Notes: generated by a model from the sequence alone, not told the origin. 64,000 nt of DNA from an uncultured Oscillospiraceae bacterium (GCA_900539845.1 UQDP01000010.1:21206-85205); one strand, 5' to 3'. Positions 1-8,530 are shown, counted from the stretch's first letter. Numbers and translations are program-made.

Positions 1-375
1 ATGATAGATACCGCAAAGGAAAACGGCTATGCCGAAACCTTGTTCCACCGCCGCAGGTATCTGCCGGAGCTGGCGTCGTCTAATCGAATGATGCGCGCGT
101 TTGGGGAAAGAGTGGCAAGAAATATGCCGATTCAGGGCACTGCCGCTGATATTATCAAAATAGCTATGATCAGGGTGGATGAACGCCTTGAAAAAGAAAA
201 TATGAGATCGCGCCTGATCCTCCAGGTGCACGATGAACTGATTGTGGAGTCGCCGGAGGAAGAAGCGCAGAAAGCACTGGAAATCGTTACACATGAAATG
301 GAGAACGCCTGCAAAATGAAAGTCCGCCTTGTTGCGGATGGTAAAACAGGCAAAACATGGTACGACTCACACTGA
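1..375 (+). CDS. polA: DNA polymerase I, C-terminal end (5' truncated by window)
   Basis: This is the last ~124 residues of family A DNA polymerase I, which fills gaps and replaces Okazaki primers. The palm-domain motif C, QVHDELIVE, is visible near residues 74-82, and the O-helix/finger end is represented by RMMRAFGERVARNMPIQGTAAD. The ATG at base 1 is not the true start because the gene begins upstream of the window. The stop is 14 bases before the likely rimI start, which suggests co-transcription. Confidence 0.93.
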   Translation: MIDTAKENGYAETLFHRRRYLPELASSNRMMRAFGERVARNMPIQGTAADIIKIAMIRVDERLEKENMRSRLILQVHDELIVESPEEEAQKALEIVTHEMENACKMKVRLVADGKTGKTWYDSH

Positions 376-389
376 TAAGATTGTTGGAT

Positions 390-848
390 ATGGAGATTAA
401 GGAACTTTCTGAAGAATATATAAAAGATGTTGCGGATATTGAAAAAAGATGTTTTTCAAGGCCTTGGGACGAGCTTTCAATAGCCGCCGAACTGAAAAAC
501 GAGTTTTCAAAATTTTATATAGCTGTTGAAAACGGCAGAGCGGTAGGGTATGTCGGGCTTTATGTTCTGACGGGCGAAGCGGATATCGTCCGTGTTGCCG
601 TTCTGCCGGAGTACAGAAAACAAGGCATTGCGCGCGCGGTTCTGGAATACAGCCTGAGGGCGGCTGACTGCGATGTGTTTCTTGATGTCAGGGAAAGCAA
701 TGCCGCCGCAATACATCTTTATAAATCACTCGGTTTTTATGATACGGGCGTGCGTAAAAATTATTATTCCGATCCGGAGGAGAATGCCGTCCTTATGAAA
801 AAAGACGCTTTGGGAGGGGGAGAGCAATTTGCTGATTCTGGGAATTGA
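390..848 (+). CDS. rimI: Ribosomal-protein alanine N-acetyltransferase RimI (GNAT)
   Basis: This GNAT acetyltransferase of ~152 aa acetylates the N-terminal alanine of a ribosomal protein (S18 in the known case) using acetyl-CoA. The acetyl-CoA loop is seen as RKQGIARAVL, and the C-terminal part has the usual NxxAIHLYKSLGFYDTGVRKNYY. I chose the ATG at 390 (MEIKELSEEY) because the longer reading frame from 357 overlaps polA and adds residues atypical of the family. It overlaps tsaD by 20 nt. The rimI-tsaD pairing is common in Firmicutes and places it in the TsaD/TsaB gene neighbourhood. Confidence 0.88.
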   Translation: MEIKELSEEYIKDVADIEKRCFSRPWDELSIAAELKNEFSKFYIAVENGRAVGYVGLYVLTGEADIVRVAVLPEYRKQGIARAVLEYSLRAADCDVFLDVRESNAAAIHLYKSLGFYDTGVRKNYYSDPEENAVLMKKDALGGGEQFADSGN

Positions 849-1842
849 ATCTTCGTGTGATGAAACAGCGGCGGCAGTCGTGGAAAACGGAAGATTTGTA
901 AGATCAAATATCATCGCCTCTTCTCTGGAAGAGCATAAGCTTTACGGAGGCGTTGTGCCCGAAATCGCCTCCCGCCGCCATGCCGAATGTATAAGCGGCG
1001 TTGTTCAAGAAGCGCTGGAGCAGGCGGGCTGTGATATAAGAGATATAGATGCCGTTGCCGTTACCTATGCTCCCGGACTGATAGGCGCGCTGCTTGTGGG
1101 CGTAAGCTTTGCAAAGGGGCTTGCTGTTTCGGCAAACAAGCCGCTCGTGCCTGTGCATCATCTGCGTTCGCATATCGCGGCAAACTATCTTTCATCGGAT
1201 GTTGAGCCGCCGTTTCTCAGCCTTGTTGTGAGCGGCGGGCACTCGCATATCGTGGCGGTAAACAGCTACACGGATTATAAAATTATCGGAAAAACCAGAG
1301 ACGATGCCGCGGGCGAAGCGCTGGACAAAGCCGGCAGGGCAATGGGTCTTCCTTATCCCGGCGGAATAAGTATAGATAAGCTCAGCAGTGAGGGGAATTC
1401 CGACGCCTATTCTTTTCCGCACCCGAAAGTTGACGGCGCGCCGTATGATTTTTCGTTCAGCGGTCTGAAGACCTCCGTCATAAACACGATCCATAATGCG
1501 GCTCAGAAAGGCGAAAAGATCGTGACTGCGGATCTGGCGGCTTCCTATCAAAAAGCGGTTGTGGACTGTCTTGTGCATAATCTTCAAAAAGCGGCGTCTG
1601 ATTTCGGCTATCAAAAAATCGTGCTCGCAGGCGGTGTGTCGGCAAATTCACTTCTCCGCTCGCAATGTGAAACGCTCTGCTCCAAGCAGGGAATAAAGCT
1701 TTATATGCCGGAACTGAGATATTGCGGCGATAACGGAGCTATGGTTGCGGCGCAGGGCTATTATGAGTATCAAAGCGGTGTAAAAGCTGCTTCAAGCCTA
1801 AATGCTTATGCAAATATGCCAATAGATAATGTGAATTTTTAG
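829..1842 (+). CDS. tsaD: tRNA N6-threonylcarbamoyladenosine transferase TsaD
   Basis: TsaD transfers the threonylcarbamoyl group to A37 of ANN-decoding tRNAs, working with TsaB and TsaE. The ASKHA-fold metal-binding HxxxH is seen as HHLRSH (about residues 110-115). The glycine-rich SGGHSHIV and LAGGVSANSLLR segments are intact. The length, 337 aa, is standard. The start is a TTG at 829 preceded by a strong GGGAGGGGG ribosome site at 812-820, inside the end of rimI, so translation is probably coupled. The ~125-base gap after it contains a separate promoter for pckG. Confidence 0.95.
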   Translation: MLILGIESSCDETAAAVVENGRFVRSNIIASSLEEHKLYGGVVPEIASRRHAECISGVVQEALEQAGCDIRDIDAVAVTYAPGLIGALLVGVSFAKGLAVSANKPLVPVHHLRSHIAANYLSSDVEPPFLSLVVSGGHSHIVAVNSYTDYKIIGKTRDDAAGEALDKAGRAMGLPYPGGISIDKLSSEGNSDAYSFPHPKVDGAPYDFSFSGLKTSVINTIHNAAQKGEKIVTADLAASYQKAVVDCLVHNLQKAASDFGYQKIVLAGGVSANSLLRSQCETLCSKQGIKLYMPELRYCGDNGAMVAAQGYYEYQSGVKAASSLNAYANMPIDNVNF

Positions 1843-1863
1843 TTAAATTAGATAGTATCACTA

Positions 1864-1891
1864 TTGAATTTCAGGGAAAAATTGATATAAT
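1864..1891 (+). promoter_or_regulatory. Predicted sigma-A promoter of pckG
   Basis: TTGAAT (1864-1869), a 16-bp spacer and a perfect TATAAT (1886-1891) lie 77 bases upstream of the pckG start. A second look-alike at 1922-1950 ends too close to the Shine-Dalgarno sequence to be useful. Confidence 0.55.
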
Positions 1892-1967
1892 AATTAATGG
1901 CAAAAATGAACACGGTAAATTTTGCCTTATCAACACTGTAAATCTATATTATAAAGGAGAATAAATA

Positions 1968-3749
1968 ATGGAAACAAATCTTACAAAAAATCCATCACTC
2001 CTTGCGTGGCTGGATGAGAAGATCGAACTTCTCAAGCCCTCCAAGATCATGTGGATTGACGGCTCTGAGGAGCAGATCGCTGCCCTTAAAGCCGAAGCCG
2101 TTGAAACCGGCGAAATGATTAAGCTCAACGAAGATCTGCTTCCCGACTGCTATCTTCACAGAACTGCGGTAAACGATGTTGCCCGTGTTGAGGACAGAAC
2201 GCTTATCTGCTCTCGTGAGGAAAAGGACGCAGGTCCCACAAACCATTGGATGGAGCCCCAAAAAGCTTATAAGATGCTTTATGACATCGCTAAGGATTCC
2301 TATCAGGGCAGAACAATGTATATCATTCCCTATTCAATGGGTCCCGTTGGTTCGCCGTTTTCAAAGATCGGCATTGAGATCACGGATTCTATCTATGTTG
2401 TTCTCAATATGAATATCATGACAAGAGTCGGCAAGGCTGTGCTTGACACGCTCGGCGATTCCAATGACTGGGTACGCGGCATGCACTGCAAGTGCAATGT
2501 GGATCCCGAAAACAGATGGATCTGTCAGTTCCCTGAGGATAACACCATCATTTCAGTAAACTCCGCTTACGGCGGCAATGTTCTTCTCGGCAAAAAATGC
2601 TTCGCGCTTCGTATTGCTTCCTATCTCGGCAAGAATGAGATGTGGCAGGCAGAGCACATGCTCATTCTCGGTGTTGAAAAGCCGAACGGTGAGATCAAAT
2701 ATATCTGCGCAGCATTCCCGAGTGCCTGCGGCAAAACAAATCTTGCCATGCTTATTCCGCCCGAGGGTTATAAGAAGAAGGGCTACAAGGTTTGGTGCGT
2801 CGGCGACGATATCGCATGGATCAGAAAAGGTCCCGACGGCAGACTTTACGCCATCAACCCCGAAAACGGTTTCTTCGGCGTTGCTCCCGGCACGAATGAT
2901 AAGTCTAATCCGAATGCTCTTGCAGCAACAAAGAAGGGCACTATTTTCACTAATGTTTGCCACGATCTTGACAACAACACAGTTTGGTGGGAGGGCCTTG
3001 ATGATAATCCGCCTACCAATGCAATCAACTGGAAGGGCGAACCCTGGAACGGCAAAGAGTCCGATGAAAAGGGCGCGCATCCGAACTCAAGATTTACTGC
3101 TCCCGCAGTTAACTGCCCCTGCATTTCTTCTGAATTTGAAAATCCGCAGGGTGTTCCGATTTCCGCATTCGTATTCGGCGGCCGCCGTGCTAAGCTTACT
3201 CCGCTTGTATATCAGTCAACAAGCTGGAATCACGGCGTGTTCGTAGGTTCTATCATGGGTTCTGAAACAACTGCTGCCGCAACAGGCGCAGTCGGCGTTG
3301 TCCGCCGCGATCCCATGGCGATGCTTCCGTTCTGCGGCTATAATATGGGCGATTACTGGAAGCACTGGATCGAGATCGGCGAAACGCTTGATCCCGAGAA
3401 GGCTCCCAAGATCTTCAATGTTAACTGGTTCCGTAAGGATGACGAAGGTCATTTCCTGTGGCCGGGCTTCGGCGATAACCTTCGTGTTCTGGACTGGATC
3501 ATTGACCGCTGCGAAGGCAAGGTAGACGCTGTTGAAACGCCTATCGGCTATCTTCCCAAGGCAGAGGATATCAACCTTGAAGGTCTTGATATGACAAAAG
3601 AGGATCTTGAAAAGATTCTTGATGTGGATAAAGACGCTTGGAAGGAAGAACTCAAAGGTGTTGAAGAGCTCTATGCGAAATTCGGCGATGCACTTCCCGA
3701 AGAGCTTGAGGATGAGCTCAACAGAGTTAAGTCAAATCTTGATAAATAA
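1968..3749 (+). CDS. pckG: Phosphoenolpyruvate carboxykinase (GTP)
   Basis: This is the GTP-dependent PEP carboxykinase, interconverting oxaloacetate + GTP and PEP + CO2 + GDP. It serves gluconeogenesis or, in anaerobes, CO2-fixing fermentation to succinate. The kinase-1a P-loop is seen as PSACGKTNLAML, and the R-loop/active-site stretch FGGRRAKLTPLVYQ is present. The length, 593 aa, matches the family. The ATG at 1968 has AAAGGAGA 8 bases upstream. It is monocistronic: it has its own promoter (1864-1891) and a strong terminator (3759-3796). Codon use is strongly biased toward GC-ending codons, suggesting high expression. Confidence 0.97.
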   Translation: METNLTKNPSLLAWLDEKIELLKPSKIMWIDGSEEQIAALKAEAVETGEMIKLNEDLLPDCYLHRTAVNDVARVEDRTLICSREEKDAGPTNHWMEPQKAYKMLYDIAKDSYQGRTMYIIPYSMGPVGSPFSKIGIEITDSIYVVLNMNIMTRVGKAVLDTLGDSNDWVRGMHCKCNVDPENRWICQFPEDNTIISVNSAYGGNVLLGKKCFALRIASYLGKNEMWQAEHMLILGVEKPNGEIKYICAAFPSACGKTNLAMLIPPEGYKKKGYKVWCVGDDIAWIRKGPDGRLYAINPENGFFGVAPGTNDKSNPNALAATKKGTIFTNVCHDLDNNTVWWEGLDDNPPTNAINWKGEPWNGKESDEKGAHPNSRFTAPAVNCPCISSEFENPQGVPISAFVFGGRRAKLTPLVYQSTSWNHGVFVGSIMGSETTAAATGAVGVVRRDPMAMLPFCGYNMGDYWKHWIEIGETLDPEKAPKIFNVNWFRKDDEGHFLWPGFGDNLRVLDWIIDRCEGKVDAVETPIGYLPKAEDINLEGLDMTKEDLEKILDVDKDAWKEELKGVEELYAKFGDALPEELEDELNRVKSNLDK

Positions 3750-3758
3750 AACGGTTCG

Positions 3759-3796
3759 GCGCGCTGCAAAAAAAGCAGCGCGCTTTTTCTTTTTCC
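3759..3796 (+). terminator. Rho-independent terminator of pckG
   Basis: A 9-bp perfect stem, GCGCGCTGC/GCAGCGCGC, with a 7-A loop is followed by TTTTTCTTTTT. Confidence 0.93.
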
Positions 3797-3929
3797 AGAA
3801 AATAAAATTTAACAAAATTTTTTGTTAAATTGTTGTAAATATGATGCAAATGCTTATTGATATTAAGAATTTGCCAATGTATAATAAAAAATGCCGATAA
3901 TATAATTTATTATCCATATTTTTTTGGAG

Positions 3930-4124
3930 ATGAAATATAAAGTGGATTCTTTATGTGAAGAATGCCGCTGGTTTGTGTGTGATGAAGACAGCGGGGAGGA
4001 ATATTGCAATGTGTTGCTTGATGAGGACGAATATGTTCGTTTTATTCAGAGCGCAAACGGAAAATCATGCAGATATTTCTGCCCTGACGGCGGCGAGTAT
4101 GAGATAGTCAGGAGGCAGAATTAG
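3930..4124 (+). CDS. DUF6472-like small cysteine-rich protein
   Basis: This small acidic protein has the pattern CEEC...EEYCNVLLDEDEYVRF...CRYFCPDGGEYEIVRRQ. I recognise it as the clostridial DUF6472 family, whose members carry spaced cysteines suited to zinc or iron binding. No function is known. The start is uncertain. ATG 3930 gives 64 aa but sits against the GGAG at 3926-3929. GTG 3942 (12 bases downstream of that GGAG) would give 60 aa starting just before the first CxxC. The stop lies 2 bases before the deacetylase gene, so the two are translated as an operon. Confidence 0.75.
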   Translation: MKYKVDSLCEECRWFVCDEDSGEEYCNVLLDEDEYVRFIQSANGKSCRYFCPDGGEYEIVRRQN

Positions 4125-4126
4125 AG

Positions 4127-5560
4127 ATGTTTGCGCGCAAAAGAAAAACGGTAAGCATACGCTGTGCTGCCGTCTTTTTAGCTGCTCTGCTGCTTATATC
4201 ACTTGTAGCCGTAATCGTTGACAGAAATATCCGTGCAAGCAAGATTCTTGTAAACGGAGAAGTGATGGTGCTCGGCGTAGGGCAGGAATACGAGTATCCG
4301 GTCGATGGAGAAAATCTTATTCGTTTCAAAAGCTATAATAAAGCCGTTGTTGATGTTGATTCAAACGGCAAATTTACCGCCGTTTCCAAAGGTTCGGCGC
4401 TTGTAAAGGTAGGCACGTCGGATATAACCGTGTATGTGGAAGACGCTCCCACCGCCATTTCGTTTTCCGAGCAGGAGTTCGAGATAGGTACGGGGGAAAA
4501 ATATACGCCGCCTCTCCATGTTGAGGGAAGCGACCTTAATATGGGCTTTGAATTTGAGTCATCGGATGAAAATGTGCTTAAAGTGGATAGATTCGGCAAG
4601 ATAACCGGGCTTTCGCAGGGCACCGCAAGCGTGTCCGTTCAAAGCTATAACGGGCTTTCTGCTGTTTGTAATGTAACCGTATTTGCCGAGCCGGAAGCCA
4701 TTCAGTATCCTGTTTCGGAGAAAACCGTCTATATCGGAACAAAAAGGAGACTGTTGCCGTCGCTCTCATCCGGCAGCGCGTCTAAAACAACGGTAACGGA
4801 ATCTGATAACGAGGAAGTCCTTGTAACAGATGGCTATACGCTGATACCTGTTGCGGCAGGAAAGGCAACCGTTACCGCTACAACATATAACGGAAAAACC
4901 GCAAGCTGTGTTGTAACTGTAGAGGAAGCGCCTTATTATATCCGAACGGATCTCGATTCTTCAAAGCCGATGATCGCGCTTTCGTTTGATGACGGACCGA
5001 ATAAGCCAACTACGTCGTCCATACTGGACACACTTGAATCAAATAACGCGTCAGCCACATTTTTTATGGTTGCAAAGCGGCTGTCCTACGGCGGCAACGG
5101 TGATTGCGCCAAAAGAATGGTGGAGTTAGGCTGCCAGCTCGGCAATCATACATATGACCATAAGCATTACGGCAAAGATGTGACTGCGCAGGATATAACG
5201 GACGGCGTTTCCGCGATCAAAGAGGCTACCGGGTATGATCCTACCGCTTTCCGACCAACCGGCGGGTATCTTTCAGACACGATAAAAAGCAATGCCGGCG
5301 CCCCGATCTGTCTTTGGAGCGTAGATACGAATGACTGGAAATACAGGGACGCGCAAAAGCTTTATGATTATGTGATTTATGCTGCAGAGGACGGAGATGT
5401 CATACTGATGCATGATATTTATGAAACCTCCGCGCAGGCTGTTGAGAAATTTGTTCCCGAACTGGTCAGCAGGGGATTTCAAATCGTGAATATTGCCGAA
5501 ATGGCATATTATAAAGACGTTCAGATGGAAAACGGCAAAATATACAGTTCATTCAATTAA
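4127..5560 (+). CDS. Membrane-anchored polysaccharide deacetylase with Ig-like (Big_2) domains
   Basis: The N-terminus has a basic stretch and one hydrophobic segment (about residues 12-28), so the rest is outside the cell. Residues ~35-265 form about three Big_2-like repeats (endings such as VSKGSALVKV, LSQGTASVSVQ and VAAGKATVTATTYNG). A NodB/CE4 catalytic domain follows from ~280. The CE4 motifs are all recognisable: SFDDGP, HTYDH (metal His), RPTGGY (variant of RxPY/G), DTNDW and ILMHD. It likely deacetylates peptidoglycan GlcNAc or another wall glycan. It lies in a tight cluster with the DUF6472 gene and the SecB-like gene. Confidence 0.9.
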   Translation: MFARKRKTVSIRCAAVFLAALLLISLVAVIVDRNIRASKILVNGEVMVLGVGQEYEYPVDGENLIRFKSYNKAVVDVDSNGKFTAVSKGSALVKVGTSDITVYVEDAPTAISFSEQEFEIGTGEKYTPPLHVEGSDLNMGFEFESSDENVLKVDRFGKITGLSQGTASVSVQSYNGLSAVCNVTVFAEPEAIQYPVSEKTVYIGTKRRLLPSLSSGSASKTTVTESDNEEVLVTDGYTLIPVAAGKATVTATTYNGKTASCVVTVEEAPYYIRTDLDSSKPMIALSFDDGPNKPTTSSILDTLESNNASATFFMVAKRLSYGGNGDCAKRMVELGCQLGNHTYDHKHYGKDVTAQDITDGVSAIKEATGYDPTAFRPTGGYLSDTIKSNAGAPICLWSVDTNDWKYRDAQKLYDYVIYAAEDGDVILMHDIYETSAQAVEKFVPELVSRGFQIVNIAEMAYYKDVQMENGKIYSSFN

Positions 5561-5574
5561 ATCAGGAGGTTCAA

Positions 5575-5979
5575 ATGGTTCAGTTAAGAGGCTATAAGGT
5601 CAACAAGCTTGAGATTGAAAACCGCGCAAAGGCGGGAACGCAGCTCAAGCTCCAGAATCAGGTAAAATATAATGTGAATTATATGGACGATGTGAAAAAG
5701 TGCGTTGGAATCGTGGAATTCAGATTAACAGACGCCGATCTCAACCCGTTTGAGCTGCGCCTTGAAATGGCTGCCGAATTCACTTATGAAGACGGTGATG
5801 AAAAGCCGGATATCCACACTTCGTCTTTCGATCAGATCTTCCCGTTCGTAAGAATGGTTGTAAATCAAGTTGCGTCCTTTACGGGAATGCCCGGTCTGAT
5901 GATACCAATCCTGCGGCTCAATAAGGATACCGTAACAGTGGGCAGACCGCCGGAAAAAGAAAAAAGTCCGCTGAATTAA
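5575..5979 (+). CDS. SecB-like export chaperone domain protein
   Basis: This is a 134-aa protein with good AGGAGG spacing before ATG 5575. The C-terminal half, with IFPFVRMVVNQVASFTGMPG...IPILRL, resembles the core of SecB (FPxxRxxVxxxTxxGxFPxLxLxP). SecB proteins hold secretory precursors unfolded for SecA. Firmicutes generally lack classical SecB, so this is a divergent or solitary SecB-like protein. It is immediately downstream of a secreted deacetylase, which fits a dedicated chaperone role, although that is inference. Family membership is judged by eye only. Confidence 0.6.
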   Translation: MVQLRGYKVNKLEIENRAKAGTQLKLQNQVKYNVNYMDDVKKCVGIVEFRLTDADLNPFELRLEMAAEFTYEDGDEKPDIHTSSFDQIFPFVRMVVNQVASFTGMPGLMIPILRLNKDTVTVGRPPEKEKSPLN

Positions 5980-5989
5980 GCCGCATTTA

Positions 5990-6018
5990 TTGACTTAAAA
6001 TTTAATATGATATATAAT
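5990..6018 (+). promoter_or_regulatory. Predicted sigma-A promoter of purA
   Basis: TTGACT (5990-5995), a 17-bp spacer and a perfect TATAAT (6013-6018). Transcription would begin near 6025, leaving a leader of about 100 nt before purA. Confidence 0.75.
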
Positions 6019-6024
6019 CAAACA

Positions 6025-6057
6025 GGGAATGGGAAACTGCAAAGCGCCCCGTTCCCG
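6025..6057 (+). promoter_or_regulatory. Promoter-proximal hairpin in the purA leader
   Basis: GGGAATGG (6025-6032) pairs with CCGTTCCC (6049-6056), with one G-U pair and a 16-nt loop, and is followed by GTTTTGTT. It begins at the predicted transcription start, so it lies wholly in the purA leader. It may be an attenuator or a 5' stabilising stem. The U-run is short, so termination would be weak. Confidence 0.5.
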
Positions 6058-6127
6058 TTTTGTTGGCAAAATGTATGCTGCTTTATTTTTATAAAGCCTG
6101 ATTTCAGTGATTGGAGAATTGTAAATT

Positions 6128-7408
6128 ATGGTAAGAGCAATAGTCGGCGCAAACTGGGGCGATGAAGGCAAGGGCAAGATCACAGATATGTTTGCCCAAA
6201 AGGCGGATATCGTTATCCGTTTTCAGGGCGGAGCAAACGCAGGTCACACAATCATCAATGAACACGGCAGATTCGCGCTGCACCTTATGCCCAGCGGCGT
6301 GTGCAGTGAAAACACCGTCTGCATCATCGGCAACGGCGTTGCGCTTGATATTGATAAATTTATAAAAGAGCTTAACGATATTAAAAAAGCAGGTCTTAAT
6401 CCCAAACTGCTCGTTTCAGAGCGCTGCCAGATCTTGATGCCTTATCATATCAAACTTGATGAGTATGAAGAAGAACGTCTCGGCAAAGCCGCTTTCGGCT
6501 CAACGAAGAGCGGTATTGCTCCGTTTTTTGCCGATAAATATTCAAAGATCGGTATTCAGGTAAACGAGCTTTTTGATGAAGAGGTCTTAAGGGCAAAGCT
6601 TAAAAATATCTGCACGCTTAAAAATCTTACTCTTAAATATGTTTACAACAAGCCTCTGCTTGACGAGGAGGAGCTTTTCAACACCTGTATGGAATACAGG
6701 AAAAAGATCGCGCCGTTCGTATGTGATACGCATACATATATTCAGAATGCGCTGAAAGAGGGTAAGGAGATTCTTCTCGAAGGTCAGCTGGGCACGCTTA
6801 AAGACCCGGACTTCGGTATTTATCCTATGGTCACCTCCTCTTCAACCCTTGCGGGCTACGGATGCGTCGGTGCAGGTATCCCTGCAAATCAGATCAAGGA
6901 TATCGTTGTTGTAACAAAGGCGTATTCAAGTGCTGTCGGAGCAGGCGAATTTGTGTCGGAGATCCTTGATGAAGAAGAAGCGCAGGAGCTTCGTATCCAC
7001 GGCGGTGATAAAGGCGAATTCGGCGCCACAACCGGCAGACCGCGCCGTGTGGGCTGGTTCGACTGCGTTGCAACGCGTTACGGCGTTGAATGCCAAGGCG
7101 CAACACAGGTTGTTATGACTGCGCTCGACTGCCTTTCCTATCTTGAGGAGATCAAGGTCTGCGTGGGCTATGAGCTGAACGGCGAGATCATCAAATACTT
7201 CCCGACTACGCCGTCGCTTAAAAAGTGCAAGCCTGTTTATAAAACGCTTAAGGGCTGGCACTGCGATATCCGCGGCATAAAGGATTATAATGAACTTCCG
7301 CAGGAGACAAGGGATTATGTCGAGTTCATTGAAAAAGAGATCGGTCATCCGATCACAATGGTCTCCAACGGTCCCGAACGCGAAGCCATCATTTACAGAA
7401 ATAAATAA
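6128..7408 (+). CDS. purA: Adenylosuccinate synthetase
   Basis: PurA joins IMP and aspartate using GTP to give adenylosuccinate, the first committed step to AMP. The N-terminal GTP-binding motif GDEGKGK is at residues 11-17, followed by the QGGANAGHT loop, both intact. The length is 426 aa, typical of the family. GGAG lies ~12 bases before ATG 6128. The gene has its own promoter and leader hairpin (5990-6057) and a terminator shared with the convergent KTR gene. It complements guaA and guaB, the GMP branch, elsewhere in the window. Confidence 0.96.
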   Translation: MVRAIVGANWGDEGKGKITDMFAQKADIVIRFQGGANAGHTIINEHGRFALHLMPSGVCSENTVCIIGNGVALDIDKFIKELNDIKKAGLNPKLLVSERCQILMPYHIKLDEYEEERLGKAAFGSTKSGIAPFFADKYSKIGIQVNELFDEEVLRAKLKNICTLKNLTLKYVYNKPLLDEEELFNTCMEYRKKIAPFVCDTHTYIQNALKEGKEILLEGQLGTLKDPDFGIYPMVTSSSTLAGYGCVGAGIPANQIKDIVVVTKAYSSAVGAGEFVSEILDEEEAQELRIHGGDKGEFGATTGRPRRVGWFDCVATRYGVECQGATQVVMTALDCLSYLEEIKVCVGYELNGEIIKYFPTTPSLKKCKPVYKTLKGWHCDIRGIKDYNELPQETRDYVEFIEKEIGHPITMVSNGPEREAIIYRNK

Positions 7409-7418
7409 TCAAAAAATA

Positions 7419-7495
7419 AACTCCGCTGTAATGATATGCACCTCTGAAAGTGTCTAATTTTTGGGGTCCAATTCATAATCAGCGGAGTTTTTTTA
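7419..7495. terminator. Bidirectional terminator with an inserted loop between purA and the KTR gene
   Basis: AACTCCGCTG (7419-7428) pairs perfectly with CAGCGGAGTT (7480-7489), followed by TTTTT on the plus strand and preceded by an A-run serving the minus strand. The 51-nt loop is unusually long and holds TGTCTAATTTTTGGGGTCC, which resembles the terminal sequence of some insertion sequences. Confidence 0.7.
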
Positions 7496-7654
7496 TCATT
7501 CTTTAATTTCGATTTCTTTACCACCATAAATGCTGACAATCTGTTCTGTTTTACAACGTTTACAATATGTAACGTGGTTTAACAGCACTGTCTCCGGCAG
7601 TACCTTAAAAATTTTCTGCCCGCACCTGTGATAATACCAACCATTCTTAACCAT
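7496..7654 (-). CDS. Cysteine-rich KTR domain mini-protein
   Basis: This is a 52-aa product. The start CAT on the plus strand is at 7652-7654, preceded by a perfect AGGAGGG ribosome site at 7661-7667. It has RCGQK near the N-terminus and YCKRCKTEQIV in the middle, the layout of the Cys_rich_KTR family (paired knuckles with a K-[TR] motif). That family is often found next to mobile or conjugative DNA and may bind zinc. The first knuckle here is HRCG rather than CPxCG, so one usual cysteine is missing. Function is unknown. Confidence 0.72.
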   Translation of the reverse strand: MVKNGWYYHRCGQKIFKVLPETVLLNHVTYCKRCKTEQIVSIYGGKEIEIKE

Positions 7655-7745
7655 TTTTTCCCTCCTAAATTAAAATTTTTTCAAAAGACGGCAAAAAACT
7701 CATCTTAATAATAACAATTTTGAAAATTTCTTTATATGTATAATG

Positions 7746-8530
7746 TCAATAGCCGATATAAAGATAATAACTACCGTCGATTTGTTTTTCTGCTTCAACC
7801 CAGAAAACAGTATCGCCGTCTTTTAATAAGCCGTCACAACAATCTTGTATTTCTTGTATTTTATAGTTTTTCTTACTTTCATCAGTGATTGGGAATTTTC
7901 CTGTTATGGGCATATCCCAACCACCAATTTCGTGATTTATAGAACTATCGTATTTCAGACCTATGCTCTTTCCGTAAGAAATCGCGTAATCAACAAAATA
8001 ATCTATATCATACGATTTTGCCGGTTCTGTCGGCTTTTCAGTCGGTTTTTCTGTTGGCTTTGTGGTGGATGGCTTAGAAGATCCGCCGCCGGAAGAACCG
8101 CCGGAACTTGGTTTTGTTGTCGTTGTGCTGCCTGAGCCGCCGCTTCCACCGGATGACGGCCTTTTTGTAGTGCTGCCGGAAGATCCACCGGAAGCAGAAC
8201 CGCTGCCTGTGCCGCTGCTACCACCGCTTGCAGGATTTGTCGCCGGTACTTTTTGGGTAACAGTTTGACCGTTTTCGTCTTTTACAACATTACCGTTTTC
8301 ATCAACAACGGGTACTTCTTCATAGACTTCCGTTACAGCTTTACCGTTTTCATCCGTTACGGTTTCGCCGCTTTCGTCTGTTACTGTTTTTCAATAACGG
8401 TGCTATTGGTTGAGCTTGTTTTATCGTCTTTTTTCTGATTGCTTGATACACCGATTGCGACGCAAATCGCAACTATAATAACAACTGCTGCAACAACAGA
8501 AATAATGATTATCTTCTTTTTCTTATCCAT
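7746..8530 (-). pseudogene. Frameshifted membrane-anchored surface protein (Thr/Ser/Gly-rich linker)
   Basis: Reading the minus strand from ATG 8530 gives MDKKKK and a hydrophobic segment, then a stop after ~49 codons. The frame resumes at a run of five T (8387-8391; five A on the coding strand). Adding one base restores a continuous product of ~260 aa. That product has DENG-containing repeats (VTDESGETVTDENGKAV and similar), a long Gly/Ser/Thr linker ending in KPTEKPTEKPTEP, and a C-terminal domain of ~80 aa (SYDIDYFVDYAISYGKSIG...). The 785-nt span is one base short of a full frame. It could be a decayed gene, a homopolymer sequencing error, or a phase-variable tract. Confidence 0.75.

Noticed and set aside
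1922..1950. TTGCCT-17-TATATT as the pckG promoter
   Set aside because: The start would fall within the ribosome site; the TATAAT at 1886-1891 fits better.
5980..6127. Purine riboswitch upstream of purA (also considered for guaA and guaB)
   Set aside because: No three-way junction or conserved purine aptamer cores were found, and the guaA and guaB leaders are too short.
8003..8438. Several plus-strand frames, including a Pro/Glu-rich one
   Set aside because: They are antisense images of the Gly/Ser/Thr stalk of the frameshifted minus-strand gene.
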